Program-made: the position numbers and the translations under genes | Notes under the pieces: model-generated | What the model saw: only the letters and a program-made list of their open reading frames with translations | What the model was told of the DNA's origin: nothing | The model's database searches: none | Shown here: positions 28,701 to 37,361 of the stretch, piece after piece | How positions within the stretch are numbered: the first letter of the stretch is position 1 | Layout: each line of letters starts with the position of its first letter | DNA from: Burkholderia sp. WSM2232 | GTDB taxonomy: Bacteria; Pseudomonadota; Gammaproteobacteria; Burkholderiales; Burkholderiaceae | Assembly: GCF_000472545.1 (NCBI RefSeq) | Contig: NZ_AWZV01000006.1 | Span: forward strand, 223-64,222 | Direction: 5' to 3' | Length of the DNA: 64,000 nucleotides

Positions 28701-29539
28701 ACGTCGCCAGTCGGCAGAAGAGAATCAAAGCCTTTCAAGAAGCGCCGGGCTTCGGCGTCCTGGTGCTTTCGCCTGTGGCCGTTGGATTCGGCGTGAATAT
28801 CCAGGCGGCGAACCATGTTGTTCACTACTCACGCACCTGGAATCCCGCCAAGGAAGACCAGGCGACCGACCGCGCGTACCGCATCAATCAGAAGAAGCCG
28901 GTGTACGTCTACTATCCAACCGTTTGGGCGGACGATTTCACGACGTTCGACGTGAAGCTTGACCAGTTGCTTGCCCACAAGCGAGGGCTATCAGAGGACA
29001 TGCTTAACGGCGCGGGAGACGTAGCGCCGGGCGACTTCAATATCGCAGACGTTGTGCCGCATTCACAGACCAGCGACCTGGATGAACGCATCAGTCTGGA
29101 CATGGCGCTTCGTATGGGATGGCAACACTTCGAGTGTCTTGTTGGCGCTCTCTGGAGTAAGCGCGGATTCAACTGCTATCGGACACCAGGCACGAATGAC
29201 AATGGTGTCGACATTGTGGCCATCGATGGGAAACGAGGTCAGCTTATTCAGGCCAAGACCAGCGGAACTGATGGTACGAAACTCGGTTGGGACGCTGTAA
29301 AGGAAGTTGTGGCGGGTGAAGCCTTCTACCGGCGCAGGCACCCGAACGTCTCGTTCGAAAAAGTCTGCGTCACAAATCAATTCTTCAATGCGCAGGCACA
29401 AGAGAACGCGATTTTGAACTCAGTAGAGTTGATTGACCAGGCGTATCTCGCCGACCTGCTTCGGACACACGAAACGACCATGCTCGAGGTCGAACGAATG
29501 CTCTTCGTCGAATGGCAGTCGGCGGACCTTACGGATTAA
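25781..29539 (+). CDS. zorD: ZorD, SNF2 helicase-nuclease of Zorya type I
   Basis: The 1252-aa protein has an unassigned N-terminal half (1-590) and a SNF2/Snf2-like helicase: Walker A LADDMGLGKTFQLLALMAWL near 615, DEAQ box MVCDEAQRIKNPAA near 739, and helicase C motifs IVFCEFREIQRLLQHYIEAE and HYSRTWNPAKEDQATDRAYR (about 935-1035). The C-terminus (about 1110-1220) is an Mrr-like nuclease: FECLVGALWSKRGFNCYRTP, GTNDNGVDIVAIDG, RGQLIQAKTSG, the D..QxK motif. ZorD degrades invading DNA. Start GTG 25781 follows AAGGCGAAACT. Last gene of the operon; the nuclease motif looks intact. Confidence 0.92.
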   Translation: MFKLFKPAKARDVATWKRQWSDKGIVLTRRIEGPGAMVDGDLVGGYLTQLTDDGLANPVDDGFLLDWQSAYEILERQDYGQLRDVLRIPPFTDFRPFLRSGHSLVDREFGIAVDGWRVDGGREFQGTLTGPVMSEGTAETLMRPAQWKLFKAVVAFSRRGDEDRSDLANRQGWGRIRKLALDAEAGLDDFLYRSVVLSPEKLNIGLRRSVEVADDHVVEIEPGFDGAPDDWLDTFDRAREIRDRYDITTREGIVQVLVTPKVKTVLREIKRLPGRRVAGSRAQAFLLNPYAALGADAVDVIEESQFERAREDAGLDYERFVPTFERNAAGYALRVGLLVESAVASGPTSSKTHWLDDNELSTFVSALSRSLALGHQLLAWQGYDLALQGDSEQHLKELSAALAQRRTPPTLVSYAQVHDLGGYSTRIESIGVEKPYHSPYIAKKDEGEGWFPDNILPVIVYQSKDGGESVAVPTNKPAIEKLKNDVLEADAKGVAKLDVGWLKDPISLSDAKEIISTFENLFSDLESGKQFDPEKTRKRPGERATKKQLVLRANIQALEYEELRREALQSVPASPKLPQSIRPGFALLPHQQTGLAWMQHLFSLQTDYQVRGAILADDMGLGKTFQLLALMAWLLEKDANMNPMLVVAPVSLLENWAEEANKFFQPGALPLLTAYGESLAEFRVPRGQIDQRLQTEDGLVRFLKPNWIGDAKVVLTTYETLRDLEFSFAAQKWSLMVCDEAQRIKNPAAMVTRAAKKQNVAFRIACTGTPVENTLADMWCLFDYVQPGLLGALNDFGERYRKPIEAKTDEEKSRVEELRARISPQILRRLKTEVDTGLPPKIVVDDCRRLPISSVQRNLYAKAVDGFKRRKEPDHTTPFKNHLGLLHYLRLVCTDPRVHGLSVFKPEPMGDYRAKSPKLDWLLKQLSEIRAKGEKAIVFCEFREIQRLLQHYIEAEFSYRPDIINGDTSASSTHVASRQKRIKAFQEAPGFGVLVLSPVAVGFGVNIQAANHVVHYSRTWNPAKEDQATDRAYRINQKKPVYVYYPTVWADDFTTFDVKLDQLLAHKRGLSEDMLNGAGDVAPGDFNIADVVPHSQTSDLDERISLDMALRMGWQHFECLVGALWSKRGFNCYRTPGTNDNGVDIVAIDGKRGQLIQAKTSGTDGTKLGWDAVKEVVAGEAFYRRRHPNVSFEKVCVTNQFFNAQAQENAILNSVELIDQAYLADLLRTHETTMLEVERMLFVEWQSADLTD

Positions 29540-29818
29540 ACCAATGAGATGACCATCAGGATATTGTCGGCTTAAGCATCGTGGGCAGATTCGCTGCCGA
29601 ACATGGATGACCGCTGTTATGCAATCTATCGACGTGCAGCCTGCGGTAGCAGCGGACCGCGGGTCACTCGGCCCCGGTCCTTATCGGCAGAGCTTGACAT
29701 CTGCGCCGCCCGTCACACCGACCCGGTGTTTGGGCCGGCGCGCAAGGTTCGGGTGTCCAGCGACTGTACCGTATGAGCTTCGCCGACTGGTTCATGGCGA
29801 ACCGACGTCATCGCCAAA

Positions 29819-31942
29819 TCACCGGTCACCAGGTTCGGTCTCGGCTGACGGCTGGCTGGTCGGCAGGTTGTCGTGCCACGCGGCATAAGTAATCGACGTA
29901 CCTTTGAGTCGCCATGAATTGCGCCCATTGTCGGTTCTACCCAAGACCGTAGCGGATGCTGCGCTGGGACTGACAAAGGCCACATCCTGCGCGAAGACCA
30001 GATGGGAGCCGTCCGACGACTGCTGCAACGAGCCAAGACTTTGCAGACTTTCTCGCAACTGCTGATATGAGTGTGGCTGTCCCGACCATCCCAATCGCGC
30101 TTGCGACTGTGCGAGAACGGTGAAAGAGCGGGTACTTTTCCGCGCGAGTGCGACGAGACCGTGCTTGGCACTTTCGAGCTCGAAGTAGATGCCGTTGCTA
30201 TCCGATGACAGCTCGGCCAGCAGCTCCTTTGCAACTTCTGCCTTGCTCTTTCGTTCTTCCAGTCGCCAGTGCGTCTCGAACACGTTCATTACCAAAGTCT
30301 GCTGCGCTTGCATGACATTGGCCGTCCACTCCGGATGCTGCAGCACCTGTGTAGTAAGGGCGAAACCGGAAACGCCCCCTTTGGTGAAATACGAATTTTT
30401 CTTCCAGGCAAACTCGCGGTTGCTCGCGGAGCTATTTTTCTTGCGACTTAACAGAACGAGGTTACCAAGCCGATGGACCCAGCTTTGATAGATTTTCGTG
30501 TCGGGAACCCAGGTCGCCCATTGACTGTTCGGAGCAGGCTGTTGGGGCATTACGTGCTCCACCGAGACGACGTCATGCTCGTAGACCGCGGCGCCATCGG
30601 ACAAAAGACGGTCCAGGCGCAAAAGCAGCAGCGCCACTGCCCGCGCAGAATGGGTGTCATACAGTGGGCCGTTCAGTACCGAATAGGTGTCGTATTGCTC
30701 ACTCGGAGACAGTTGCAGCGGTGACGCCTCGGCGAACAGATTCTGGCCATTTTCGATAGCCCCCGTCAGTGCAGAAAAACGCTCAACACGACCATTGACG
30801 CCAGTTTTCCGCGCGAGCATCGAATACGCCAGGCGTTCGAGGTCACGGAAGAAAGCCAGCATCGTAGCCGGTTGCTCGGCATGCCGTACGTAAAACGCCA
30901 AGGCAGGCGGCAGCCAGTCCTTGAATTCCAGCTTGTTGAGCCAACGCAGATGCTCGTTCACCAGCTCCGCATGCTGTGTGCTTGCGTAATCCGCGCCGCT
31001 GAGAGCGGTAAGCGCCTGCGCCATCGGCAGCAAAACCGTGTCGACAAATGTCTGCGGCGTGGTCGCCTGCGTAACGTGCTCCTTGAACTCCTTGAGCAAA
31101 GTCCCTTGCGGTTTGGCTTTGCGATAGACCATGCGAATATGGCTGAACAGGTCGCCAAACTCGTCGCGCCCCAGGTCCTCCTCGGCGTCTTCCCACTTCT
31201 TCGTGTACGTCTCACGAAGACCAGATTCGATGCCCCCAATGATTTCCGCCTTCAAAATGTCCGTTGCGCTCAAGTCCAGGCCGCGACTGTTGAGAACACC
31301 GAAGATGCGGTACGCCGAATCGAGGTCGGGAGTCGCCACGGTGACAAGGTAGCAACGCGTGATGATGAACTGAACGAGCCGTTTGAGCTTGGGTTCTCCC
31401 AGGTTCACCAGTCCGCTCATGAAAACCTTGGCGTTTGCCCGCAGGCGCGCCTGCGCACTGGGCAGCGTCGAATTGAGTTCAATGAGTTTGGTGAGACCGT
31501 CCTCATGTTGAACATATTGACGGAAGAAGTCTCTGTCTCGCTCGCGCAATGAAAGCCGGTAGCTCGCCTCGGTGGCTGAGACAACGTCGCCGTGCTCGTA
31601 AATACGCTTGGTGATGCCGGCTTGCACGGCACGGTCACTGATTGTGGCTCTGATGGCTGAAAGCAGTAGCGTCAATGTCGTCAGGCGCTGTTGACCATCG
31701 ACTACGGTGGCGTCAGGCGACGTTTCGCTTTTGATGAGAACGATGCTCCCGAGGAAATAAGGCACACCGTCGGCAAGTTGTTCCGGGGACGCGTCGAGCG
31801 CACTCAGCAAGTCGTCCAGGAGCTCTTGCGCCTGGTCGTTTCCCCAGGAGTAAGGGCGCTGATAGCCCGGGATGGTAAATACATACTCGTCGCTGAAGAT
31901 TTTTTGCAGCGTTTGTTCTTTTGCCGTGAGCGTGTGCGACAC
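29819..31942 (-). CDS. GmrSD-like DUF262 / DUF1524 nuclease
   Basis: The 707-aa protein is one-chain GmrS+GmrD-like. DUF262: VFTIPGYQRPYSWGNDQAQE near 20-40, the signature ATVVDGQQRLTTLTLLLSAI near 80-98, and FGVLNSRGLDLSATDILKAE near 215. DUF1524 with HNH: VSVEHVMPQQPAPNSQWATW near 455, then WVHRLGNLVLLSRKKNSSAS. A C-terminal extension (about 560-707) is of the type seen in many of these proteins. Type IV restriction of modified phage DNA is the family's best known role. It starts at GTG 31942. It is not closely similar to the DUF262 gene at 2471, so the two were acquired separately. Confidence 0.82.
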   Translation of the reverse strand: MSHTLTAKEQTLQKIFSDEYVFTIPGYQRPYSWGNDQAQELLDDLLSALDASPEQLADGVPYFLGSIVLIKSETSPDATVVDGQQRLTTLTLLLSAIRATISDRAVQAGITKRIYEHGDVVSATEASYRLSLRERDRDFFRQYVQHEDGLTKLIELNSTLPSAQARLRANAKVFMSGLVNLGEPKLKRLVQFIITRCYLVTVATPDLDSAYRIFGVLNSRGLDLSATDILKAEIIGGIESGLRETYTKKWEDAEEDLGRDEFGDLFSHIRMVYRKAKPQGTLLKEFKEHVTQATTPQTFVDTVLLPMAQALTALSGADYASTQHAELVNEHLRWLNKLEFKDWLPPALAFYVRHAEQPATMLAFFRDLERLAYSMLARKTGVNGRVERFSALTGAIENGQNLFAEASPLQLSPSEQYDTYSVLNGPLYDTHSARAVALLLLRLDRLLSDGAAVYEHDVVSVEHVMPQQPAPNSQWATWVPDTKIYQSWVHRLGNLVLLSRKKNSSASNREFAWKKNSYFTKGGVSGFALTTQVLQHPEWTANVMQAQQTLVMNVFETHWRLEERKSKAEVAKELLAELSSDSNGIYFELESAKHGLVALARKSTRSFTVLAQSQARLGWSGQPHSYQQLRESLQSLGSLQQSSDGSHLVFAQDVAFVSPSAASATVLGRTDNGRNSWRLKGTSITYAAWHDNLPTSQPSAETEPGDR

Positions 31943-32480
31943 CTGTAATCCCCGGGAAGTAATTTGAAGCGTTTTGAGATTGCCAATATACCGGCTTTCC
32001 CAAGGTTCGAGCTAGCGTCGCGGTTCCCGTTGCGGCGCCTCTGACGCCCGAGAAATCGAGCATTACACCACCGTTTCCGCCGACGGCCATCCGGACTTTC
32101 AAGTCCTATAGTAGCTCGGCCAACCGACTTCTCCCGGTGTTCGGAAACAAATGCGTCATGCCGTGGCGCGGGGTGAATTGCAAAGGCGTGCGCAGGAACG
32201 GTGGTGCGTCGTGCGCGAATGGTCGCCTGAAACAATGCACTAGCAAAAGTCAGAGTCGGATTGCGCGTGCGACCCAGGCTTTGCAACGAATCGCCGTAGC
32301 GCGACCAGTACGCGTGTGTAAACTTGGCGAATAGCCCCTTGCCCGTTATACGTTTGCTGACGGCGATGACCGCGTCGCTTCAGTCCTCACTGCATTCTGT
32401 CCAGCCGCAACGGTTGCGGAACCTCACTGCAACATTCACAATCGACGTGCGCGTGTGTTTTTACACGCATTTCATGGTAT
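31943..32480. other. Intergenic region between divergent genes
   Basis: About 540 bp between the GmrSD-like gene and the DUF6471 gene. Short ORFs lack motifs. The right end holds the promoter and palindrome listed separately. Confidence 0.4.
32451..32468. promoter_or_regulatory. Palindrome upstream of the DUF6471 gene
   Basis: GCGTGT-GTTTTT-ACACGC, a perfect 6-bp inverted repeat, lies 13 bp before the ATG at 32481, where it would cover the start-proximal promoter or leader. It could be an operator or a small hairpin controlling the cluster at 32481-34463. Confidence 0.4.
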
Positions 32481-33017
32481 ATGGCTATGCGGAATCATGC
32501 GAACCCTGTGACTGTCGACGCTCTTTGGTCAAAACTCGCCTCACGCGCCATCCGGGTCGCGTTGGCGCGCCGGGACGTGAGCTACGCGGAACTTGCCGAC
32601 GCGCTGAATACTATGGGCTTGTCCGAGTCGTCGCGTTCTGTGGAAGGCAAAATCCAGCGCGGCACCTTCCGCTTTTCCTTCTTCCTTCAAACCTTGGCCG
32701 CCTCGGAAAGCCAATACCCCGAGCAATGGACTGTTCCGCTGCGCAGTGGCGCAAGCTGGGAAAAGTGCGCTGCGCACGTCATTCAGGCGGAACTCGTGGC
32801 TCAGCCATGGCTGAACCATATCCTGCTTTCTCAGCGCCTGGCCGAAATCGGCGTCGAGGTTGCCGCCGAGACATTGAAGAGCCAGATAGTGGACGGAACG
32901 CTTTCCACTGCATTGTTTCTTCAATGTGCCACGGTCTGCCGATTCCCTGACCTCCATTTCTTTCTCGACGGTCGAGACATGATTGACGCCGCCGTCGCGG
33001 GAGCGTCGGCTCGGTAA
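32481..33017 (+). CDS. Protein with two DUF6471-type domains
   Basis: The 178-aa protein contains two similar segments: WSKLASRAIRVALARRDVSY with AELADALNTMGLSESSRSVE (about 14-55), then GKIQRGTFRFSFFLQTLAAS; and WEKCAAHVIQAELVAQPWLN to LKSQIVDGTLSTALFLQCAT (about 92-150). Each looks like DUF6471, a short helical domain of unknown function with the pattern (N/G)KI.RGTFS..FFLQ. The second copy is degenerate at the RG.F position (VDGTLSTALFLQ). A DNA-binding, HTH-like role is plausible but not shown. First gene of a rightward cluster of small unknown genes. ATG 32487 is an equally possible start. Confidence 0.65.
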   Translation: MAMRNHANPVTVDALWSKLASRAIRVALARRDVSYAELADALNTMGLSESSRSVEGKIQRGTFRFSFFLQTLAASESQYPEQWTVPLRSGASWEKCAAHVIQAELVAQPWLNHILLSQRLAEIGVEVAAETLKSQIVDGTLSTALFLQCATVCRFPDLHFFLDGRDMIDAAVAGASAR

Positions 33018-33222
33018 GCCAACGCCGCGGACAAAAATTTCTTGCTTTCCTTCATGGCAAGTCTATATTTCGCCCTGTGCAGAGCGCGTGTAGAAACGCA
33101 CGGTGACGGTGGCCGGTGAAGACACTTTGGTCGTCAGAGTGCGTCGCGGGCTGCTCCGGCAATGCGGACCGGCATCATATTGCGTGATGGAACGCCCTGC
33201 CCCTTGAGACTTGGAGGTGACC

Positions 33223-33543
33223 ATGCCTGTCTGGAGAGTGGCGGATGTGAGCGCTGAGCCTGAGATGTCAATTTCCGACTGGCAAATCCTGGAAACGCAA
33301 CTTGGCTCCAGGCATTTCGTGGGCTGCGATGTGCGCAACCTCACCGGCCGTGTCAGCACCGCCATTCAAGAGTTCGACCCGGCCGTACTACGCGGCATCA
33401 CGTCGTCCGGGCGCGTCTATCAGCTGGTTGGGCCTCGTGGATGGTCCGAAAACGGTCGGTATCTCTGGGAACGGTGGTGCAAGGTCAACGACATCACGTC
33501 CTACACAGATGTCACGGCCGAGTCGCTAGCGGAGAGGCCGTGA
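33223..33543 (+). CDS. Small unknown protein
   Basis: The 106-aa protein starts at ATG 33223 after a very good ribosome site (TTGGAGGTGACC). No family was recognised. The phrases SRHFVGCDVRNLTGRVSTAI, RGITSSGRVYQLVGPRGWSE and YLWERWCKVNDITSYTDVTA suggest a compact alpha/beta protein. Its TGA overlaps the next ATG (TGATG), so the two are translationally coupled. Confidence 0.6.
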   Translation: MPVWRVADVSAEPEMSISDWQILETQLGSRHFVGCDVRNLTGRVSTAIQEFDPAVLRGITSSGRVYQLVGPRGWSENGRYLWERWCKVNDITSYTDVTAESLAERP

Positions 33544-33812
33544 TGACCACGCCGGCTGAGCGAACCAAAGCAGTGCTCGGTACCCGCGATTTCCTGGAGA
33601 TACTTTCGCGCGCGGACGAGGTTACGATTCACGGCCTTGTACAGTCGGTCGCTGCGAGTCTTCTGCGGCACTACCCTTTGAAAGTCGACCTCGATTTATC
33701 GGCAGCGGCGCTTCCGACAGTCTGGGCGCCGCCATCAACGCCCGGTGGCAAAGGCGAGCATGTCGCACTCGAGTTCAACCTGGCGCATCAGACATGGACT
33801 GTTAAGAAGTAG
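33543..33812 (+). CDS. BPSL0761-type small protein
   Basis: The 89-aa protein begins MTTPAERTKAVLGTRDFLEI and continues VQSVAASLLRHYPLKVDLDL. This fits a family of short Burkholderia proteins known as BPSL0761, whose function is unknown to me. It shares one base pair with the upstream stop codon. Members are often found in accessory regions and next to small regulatory genes. Confidence 0.6.
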   Translation: MTTPAERTKAVLGTRDFLEILSRADEVTIHGLVQSVAASLLRHYPLKVDLDLSAAALPTVWAPPSTPGGKGEHVALEFNLAHQTWTVKK

Positions 33813-33833
33813 CATTTCCAGGGAGACGCGAAG

Positions 33834-34463
33834 ATGGCACGGATGCAGAGTGATGGAAGCCAGGATAGTCCGCATCACGACGCCCGGGCCTTGCGAGTTA
33901 TACACATGGCCGCCGTGGCAGCAGTCTTGTTCGACCCCACGGCCGCTGCTGCGCTTCTTGAGATTCCAGATGCAGAGCTGGGCAGGCTTTTCAAAATCCG
34001 TCTCATGCGAATCGCTGGCCTGTCAACCGCCTTGAACCTGGAAGTCAGCTCGACTCATGGTCGAATGCAGTCGGCATCGAATGGCGGCAAACGCGGTTCA
34101 AAGCGCAGTAAGTCGGCACGTTACGCCCTTATCGCCAAAGGAAAGCTTCTGCACTTAACAGACTTCCTCACGGCCTCGGGCATCTCCGAGCACAGGCTGG
34201 CCAAGGACCTCGCCGCCCGTCGCCTGTTCAGCGTCGAGATTGGGAGGGACGCCTACTATCCGGCGTTCTTCCTGGTCGATGAGCTGGACCGTAAGAGTTT
34301 GGCGAAGGTATCGAGACGGCTTGGCAACGTTGCCGGCTGGCGCAAATGGAAATTTTTCACGGCGCCAAGAACGAAGCTTGGCAATTCGACGCCGCTGCAG
34401 GCACTCATGCGGGGCGATGCAAAGCAGGTACTGCGATGCGCTGCGGCTTTTGCTGAGGGATAA
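33834..34463 (+). CDS. Unknown protein, C-terminus like Xre/MbcA/ParS antitoxins
   Basis: The 209-aa protein starts after a GGGAG ribosome site. The C-terminal third, GWRKWKFFTAPRTKLGNSTP followed by LQALMRGDAKQVLRCAAAFA, strongly recalls the DUF2384 toxin-binding region of Xre/MbcA/ParS antitoxins (a W....F....LG..TPLQAL..GD...V pattern). The middle (about 95-150: LIAKGKLLHLTDFLTASGIS, EHRLAKDLAARRLF) has an HTH-like segment. A RES-domain toxin is the usual partner, but no such gene follows. It may be a solitary regulator acting on the preceding small genes. Confidence 0.55.
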   Translation: MARMQSDGSQDSPHHDARALRVIHMAAVAAVLFDPTAAAALLEIPDAELGRLFKIRLMRIAGLSTALNLEVSSTHGRMQSASNGGKRGSKRSKSARYALIAKGKLLHLTDFLTASGISEHRLAKDLAARRLFSVEIGRDAYYPAFFLVDELDRKSLAKVSRRLGNVAGWRKWKFFTAPRTKLGNSTPLQALMRGDAKQVLRCAAAFAEG

Positions 34464-34696
34464 GAGCAGCCTATGTTGGCGAGAAATGCCGTAGTCACGC
34501 ATTTACGAAGTACCGTGCTTCATTCGAGCCTTCCATTTCGAGGGCTAATCGGCGCGGGCCGTGCCGGCACACCATTTTCGTGGAACCCGAGGTAGCATCG
34601 CGTTCGCGCTAGTCTCGCGTGACATGGCCGGGCGGTACAGTCGCCTGCGTCCTGTTCTCGTAAAAACCGCCCCATGCGTCGGTGATGCTGACGAAA

Positions 34697-35002
34697 TCAG
34701 TCTTGAGGGCTAGAACCTCCAACTGATTTTCGGAATTCAATCTCAGAACGCACGCGGCCTGAAAGCATGTCTTCAAGACCCTTTGCAATATCACTCGGCA
34801 CGACCCGCTGGCGGTGCTCGGCCTCGAGCGCGCGGTAGTAGGCCAGCTTACGCGTGTCGATAAGCGCGACGAACGGTTCGCCATTCTTCGTCAAGACTTT
34901 CTCGCTTCCCGCCACAACATCGTCTGCCAGCTTGGCGAACTGAGAGCTGGCGTCGCTCAAAGGTAACACCTCCTGGATGCGAATCGGCACACGAGCCTCC
35001 AT
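34697..35002 (-). CDS. Phd/YefM-type antitoxin, apparently without toxin
   Basis: The 101-aa protein has the Phd/YefM pattern: VLPLSDASSQFAKLADDVVA then GSEKVLTKNGEPFVALIDTR and KLAYYRALEAEH. Such antitoxins bind DNA through the N-terminal fold and neutralise a RelE- or Doc-type toxin through the C-terminal tail. No toxin gene follows on the minus strand below 34697, and none precedes it. ATG 35002 lacks a ribosome site; a TTG at about 34962 after AGGAGGTG is an alternative that would clip the first beta strand. Probably a solitary antitoxin or a remnant. Confidence 0.7.
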   Translation of the reverse strand: MEARVPIRIQEVLPLSDASSQFAKLADDVVAGSEKVLTKNGEPFVALIDTRKLAYYRALEAEHRQRVVPSDIAKGLEDMLSGRVRSEIEFRKSVGGSSPQD

Positions 35003-35519
35003 GAGGGAGAAGTCGCCATCATTGCGACACGAAAAATCGCGGAACGGGCCCGTGTCGATGGAACGTAAACAACACTGTCCTTACATTGAACGTCGCGCGG
35101 CCAGACGGCGCAACATGCTCACTTGCGCGACATATACTTGATTGCAAGGACGCACATGCCATCCGCCGCGCGCAATGCCGCTGGATGGTCGGGCCGCCCC
35201 ATCCATCGATGGGCTTCGGTGATGTCGTCGGCTTGCCGCTCACGCTGGCGAGGTGCTGACCGCCGGGGCGTGGGGGACACTCGAGCACTGGGGGGATGCC
35301 GTGAGAAGCTCGACGCGCTGGCGAAGATAGAGGCGCGAGGCGAAAAGTCTGTCGGGCGAGGCGGCTCCATACCGAAGCGGGGTGGCGGTGGCTGAGTGAA
35401 GGCGCATCCCGGCAATTCTGCCAGGGAGGGCTGGGCTCAGCCTCACCACCCGAAGCGAAGAAATATGCATCTGTTTTTTGGCTGAGCCTGGTGAAATCCA
35501 TAGCCATGCGCAACGACAA
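35003..35519. other. Intergenic stretch downstream of tniQ
   Basis: About 520 bp between the antitoxin gene and the end of tniQ. No supported gene, tRNA or transposon-end repeat was seen. ORFs on both strands lack motifs and ribosome sites. Confidence 0.4.
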
Positions 35520-37361
35520 TCATGCCGGCTGCGCAGCCACGAATAAGTCCTGTCCAGCGCGCGCACCGATAACCGCGAGACGACACAGGTCTGCGATTCG
35601 GACAAGCCCGCCCCGCGCATTCCCGCCCGGAAGTGGCCGCGCACCGACAAGTTCAACGCCCGGCAGCAGTTTGGTCAGCGCTGACGACTTGGTGCCGAAG
35701 CTGCGCGCGAGGTCCGCCAATGGCACGTAAGTCTGCCGGAACGCCAGCAACTGATGCGGCAGCACCACTCGGCATGGCTGGCCGCGTAACACAATCGACT
35801 CCGATTCCAGCAGGCCCTGGTCAATCCAGTAGGAGATGCTCTCCCATTTCCACCCGGTCATTTTCGCCAGGGCCTGAATTGACATGCCGGCTTCGAGCAA
35901 AGGCGTGCCGAAGTACGGCGTGACGTCCGCGCGTCGGAATGCCGTGTCGCCGAGCGTGCGACTACGAACCACGGCCTTCACCTCGCCTTCGGCGATGACC
36001 CTCATCAGGGACTGGATGGCCTGCCGGTCCCCCATGCGGCGGCTGGTCAGCCCTGCCCACGTGAGCCGCTGCGCTTCGGCGATGGCGGCAGGTTCCGCGG
36101 CGGCGCGAACGCGCTCAAACAGTTCCAGTATCGAACAACGCTCGACCTGGCCGCCCTTCAAAATATCGTGACGCCAGTTTGCGTCGGACCGTATCACGCC
36201 TGCAATTATCATGTGCGCGAGCACGGACGGCGGCACGTCGGCAAGTTCGCAGGCCTGCTCCGTCGTCACCCATTCATTGCGCCGTTGCTGGATACGTGCC
36301 AGCTCGGTGCGCGGGATTTCGTAGACTTGACCACGAGTGCCGACGCGGCGCGTGCGATAGTTGCACTGCCCGGCCTGCATCGCCTTATGCAGCCGGTCAG
36401 CACTGACGCCGATAGCTTTTGCGGCCTCCGGCGCACGCATGAACTCTGTCGCGTCCGCCACGATGTCCTTCGCCGAGTCCAGTCCGAGCGCCCCGTCGAA
36501 TCGCTCCGCGGCGACTTCGATAACGATTCTGAGGAACGGCTCAAGCGCCGTCCCCTGACAGAGTTTGCGCAAGCCGATGTACCAGGGGCCGAGAAGCGTG
36601 TTGAGTGTCCGTGCATCGGGGCTGCCTGCCGCGATGCGCTTCTTCACATGCGCCTGAAAGCCCGCCGGCCAGTCGGCAAGCAACGTCTCCAGTGGCTCCA
36701 GCAACACGACCGCCTCAGCCATCGTTTTCGGCAGCGCTGCGCTTCGACGTGGGGCTGGTCGCGCCGGGTCGGCGCACAGGCAGAGTGTTTGAACAACGTG
36801 CACGAGAGCATCAACATTCACACCACGAAAATCCGGGGCGATGCCGCCAGACTGTTCGCCGGCGCTCGCAATCAGCGTCGACAACCAGAGTTGGGTCCGG
36901 GTTGCTGGCACGCGCGGAAGCATGCGCAGTTCATGACCACAATCGCACCGGTCAATATGGTATCGATTCGGTGACAGCAGCTCCCCGCAGTCATCACATC
37001 GGTCCACATGCTGGATACGGTGATGAGGACATGCGGTGACGAACGTATGTTCCCAGTGATGCCGCAGGTATGGCTCGTCGAGGCAGGCGGGACAAACCGC
37101 GTCGGTCTGTACGCGATGCAGTCGCCCCCAATTACGGCAAGTGGCTTCCTGCTGGCTCGCAAAGTGCGCCCATGTCGTTTCGAGGCCCAGCTGTCCCGCG
37201 ACGAATTCGGCATGAGCGAGCAGCGCGCTGCGGCTGCGCTGAACGCCGGCTAGCCCGGCAAGCTCGCGCCAGTTGGACAGCACGTTCTCGGCAGTGAGCG
37301 CGCGATAGTAGCCGAAGCCCGATTCGTCATCGCGCGGCGCACGCGTTACGAGCAAGCTCAT
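35520..37361 (-). CDS. tniQ: TniQ/TnsD-type target-selection protein
   Basis: The 613-aa protein has an N-terminal TniQ domain with a zinc-binding region: VCPACLDEPYLRHHWEHTFV, TACPHHRIQHVDRCDDCGEL and DRCDCGHEL (about 88-145). Long helical C-terminal parts hold HTH-like repeats (EWVTTEQACELADVPPSVLA; MSIQALAKMTGWKWESISYW). The length is that of TnsD-like proteins that bind a fixed chromosomal site, not the short TniQ of Tn5053 or CRISPR-associated elements. Its start overlaps the tnsC stop (ATGA). Given the insertion beside gyrB, the gyrB 3' end is its likely target. Confidence 0.85.
   Translation of the reverse strand: MSLLVTRAPRDDESGFGYYRALTAENVLSNWRELAGLAGVQRSRSALLAHAEFVAGQLGLETTWAHFASQQEATCRNWGRLHRVQTDAVCPACLDEPYLRHHWEHTFVTACPHHRIQHVDRCDDCGELLSPNRYHIDRCDCGHELRMLPRVPATRTQLWLSTLIASAGEQSGGIAPDFRGVNVDALVHVVQTLCLCADPARPAPRRSAALPKTMAEAVVLLEPLETLLADWPAGFQAHVKKRIAAGSPDARTLNTLLGPWYIGLRKLCQGTALEPFLRIVIEVAAERFDGALGLDSAKDIVADATEFMRAPEAAKAIGVSADRLHKAMQAGQCNYRTRRVGTRGQVYEIPRTELARIQQRRNEWVTTEQACELADVPPSVLAHMIIAGVIRSDANWRHDILKGGQVERCSILELFERVRAAAEPAAIAEAQRLTWAGLTSRRMGDRQAIQSLMRVIAEGEVKAVVRSRTLGDTAFRRADVTPYFGTPLLEAGMSIQALAKMTGWKWESISYWIDQGLLESESIVLRGQPCRVVLPHQLLAFRQTYVPLADLARSFGTKSSALTKLLPGVELVGARPLPGGNARGGLVRIADLCRLAVIGARAGQDLFVAAQPA

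Noticed and set aside
32324..32950. 208-codon ORF overlapping the DUF6471 gene
   Set aside because: The other frame (32481-33017) encodes recognisable DUF6471 domains; this one is a shadow.
35140..35170. GGACGCACATGCC as an internal copy of the transposon-end repeat
   Set aside because: It matches only part of the 22-bp repeat and lacks the GAGAAA half; likely chance.
35019..35519. 166-codon minus-strand ORF between the antitoxin gene and tniQ
   Set aside because: No motif, no ribosome site and Pro/Arg/Ser-rich composition typical of chance frames.
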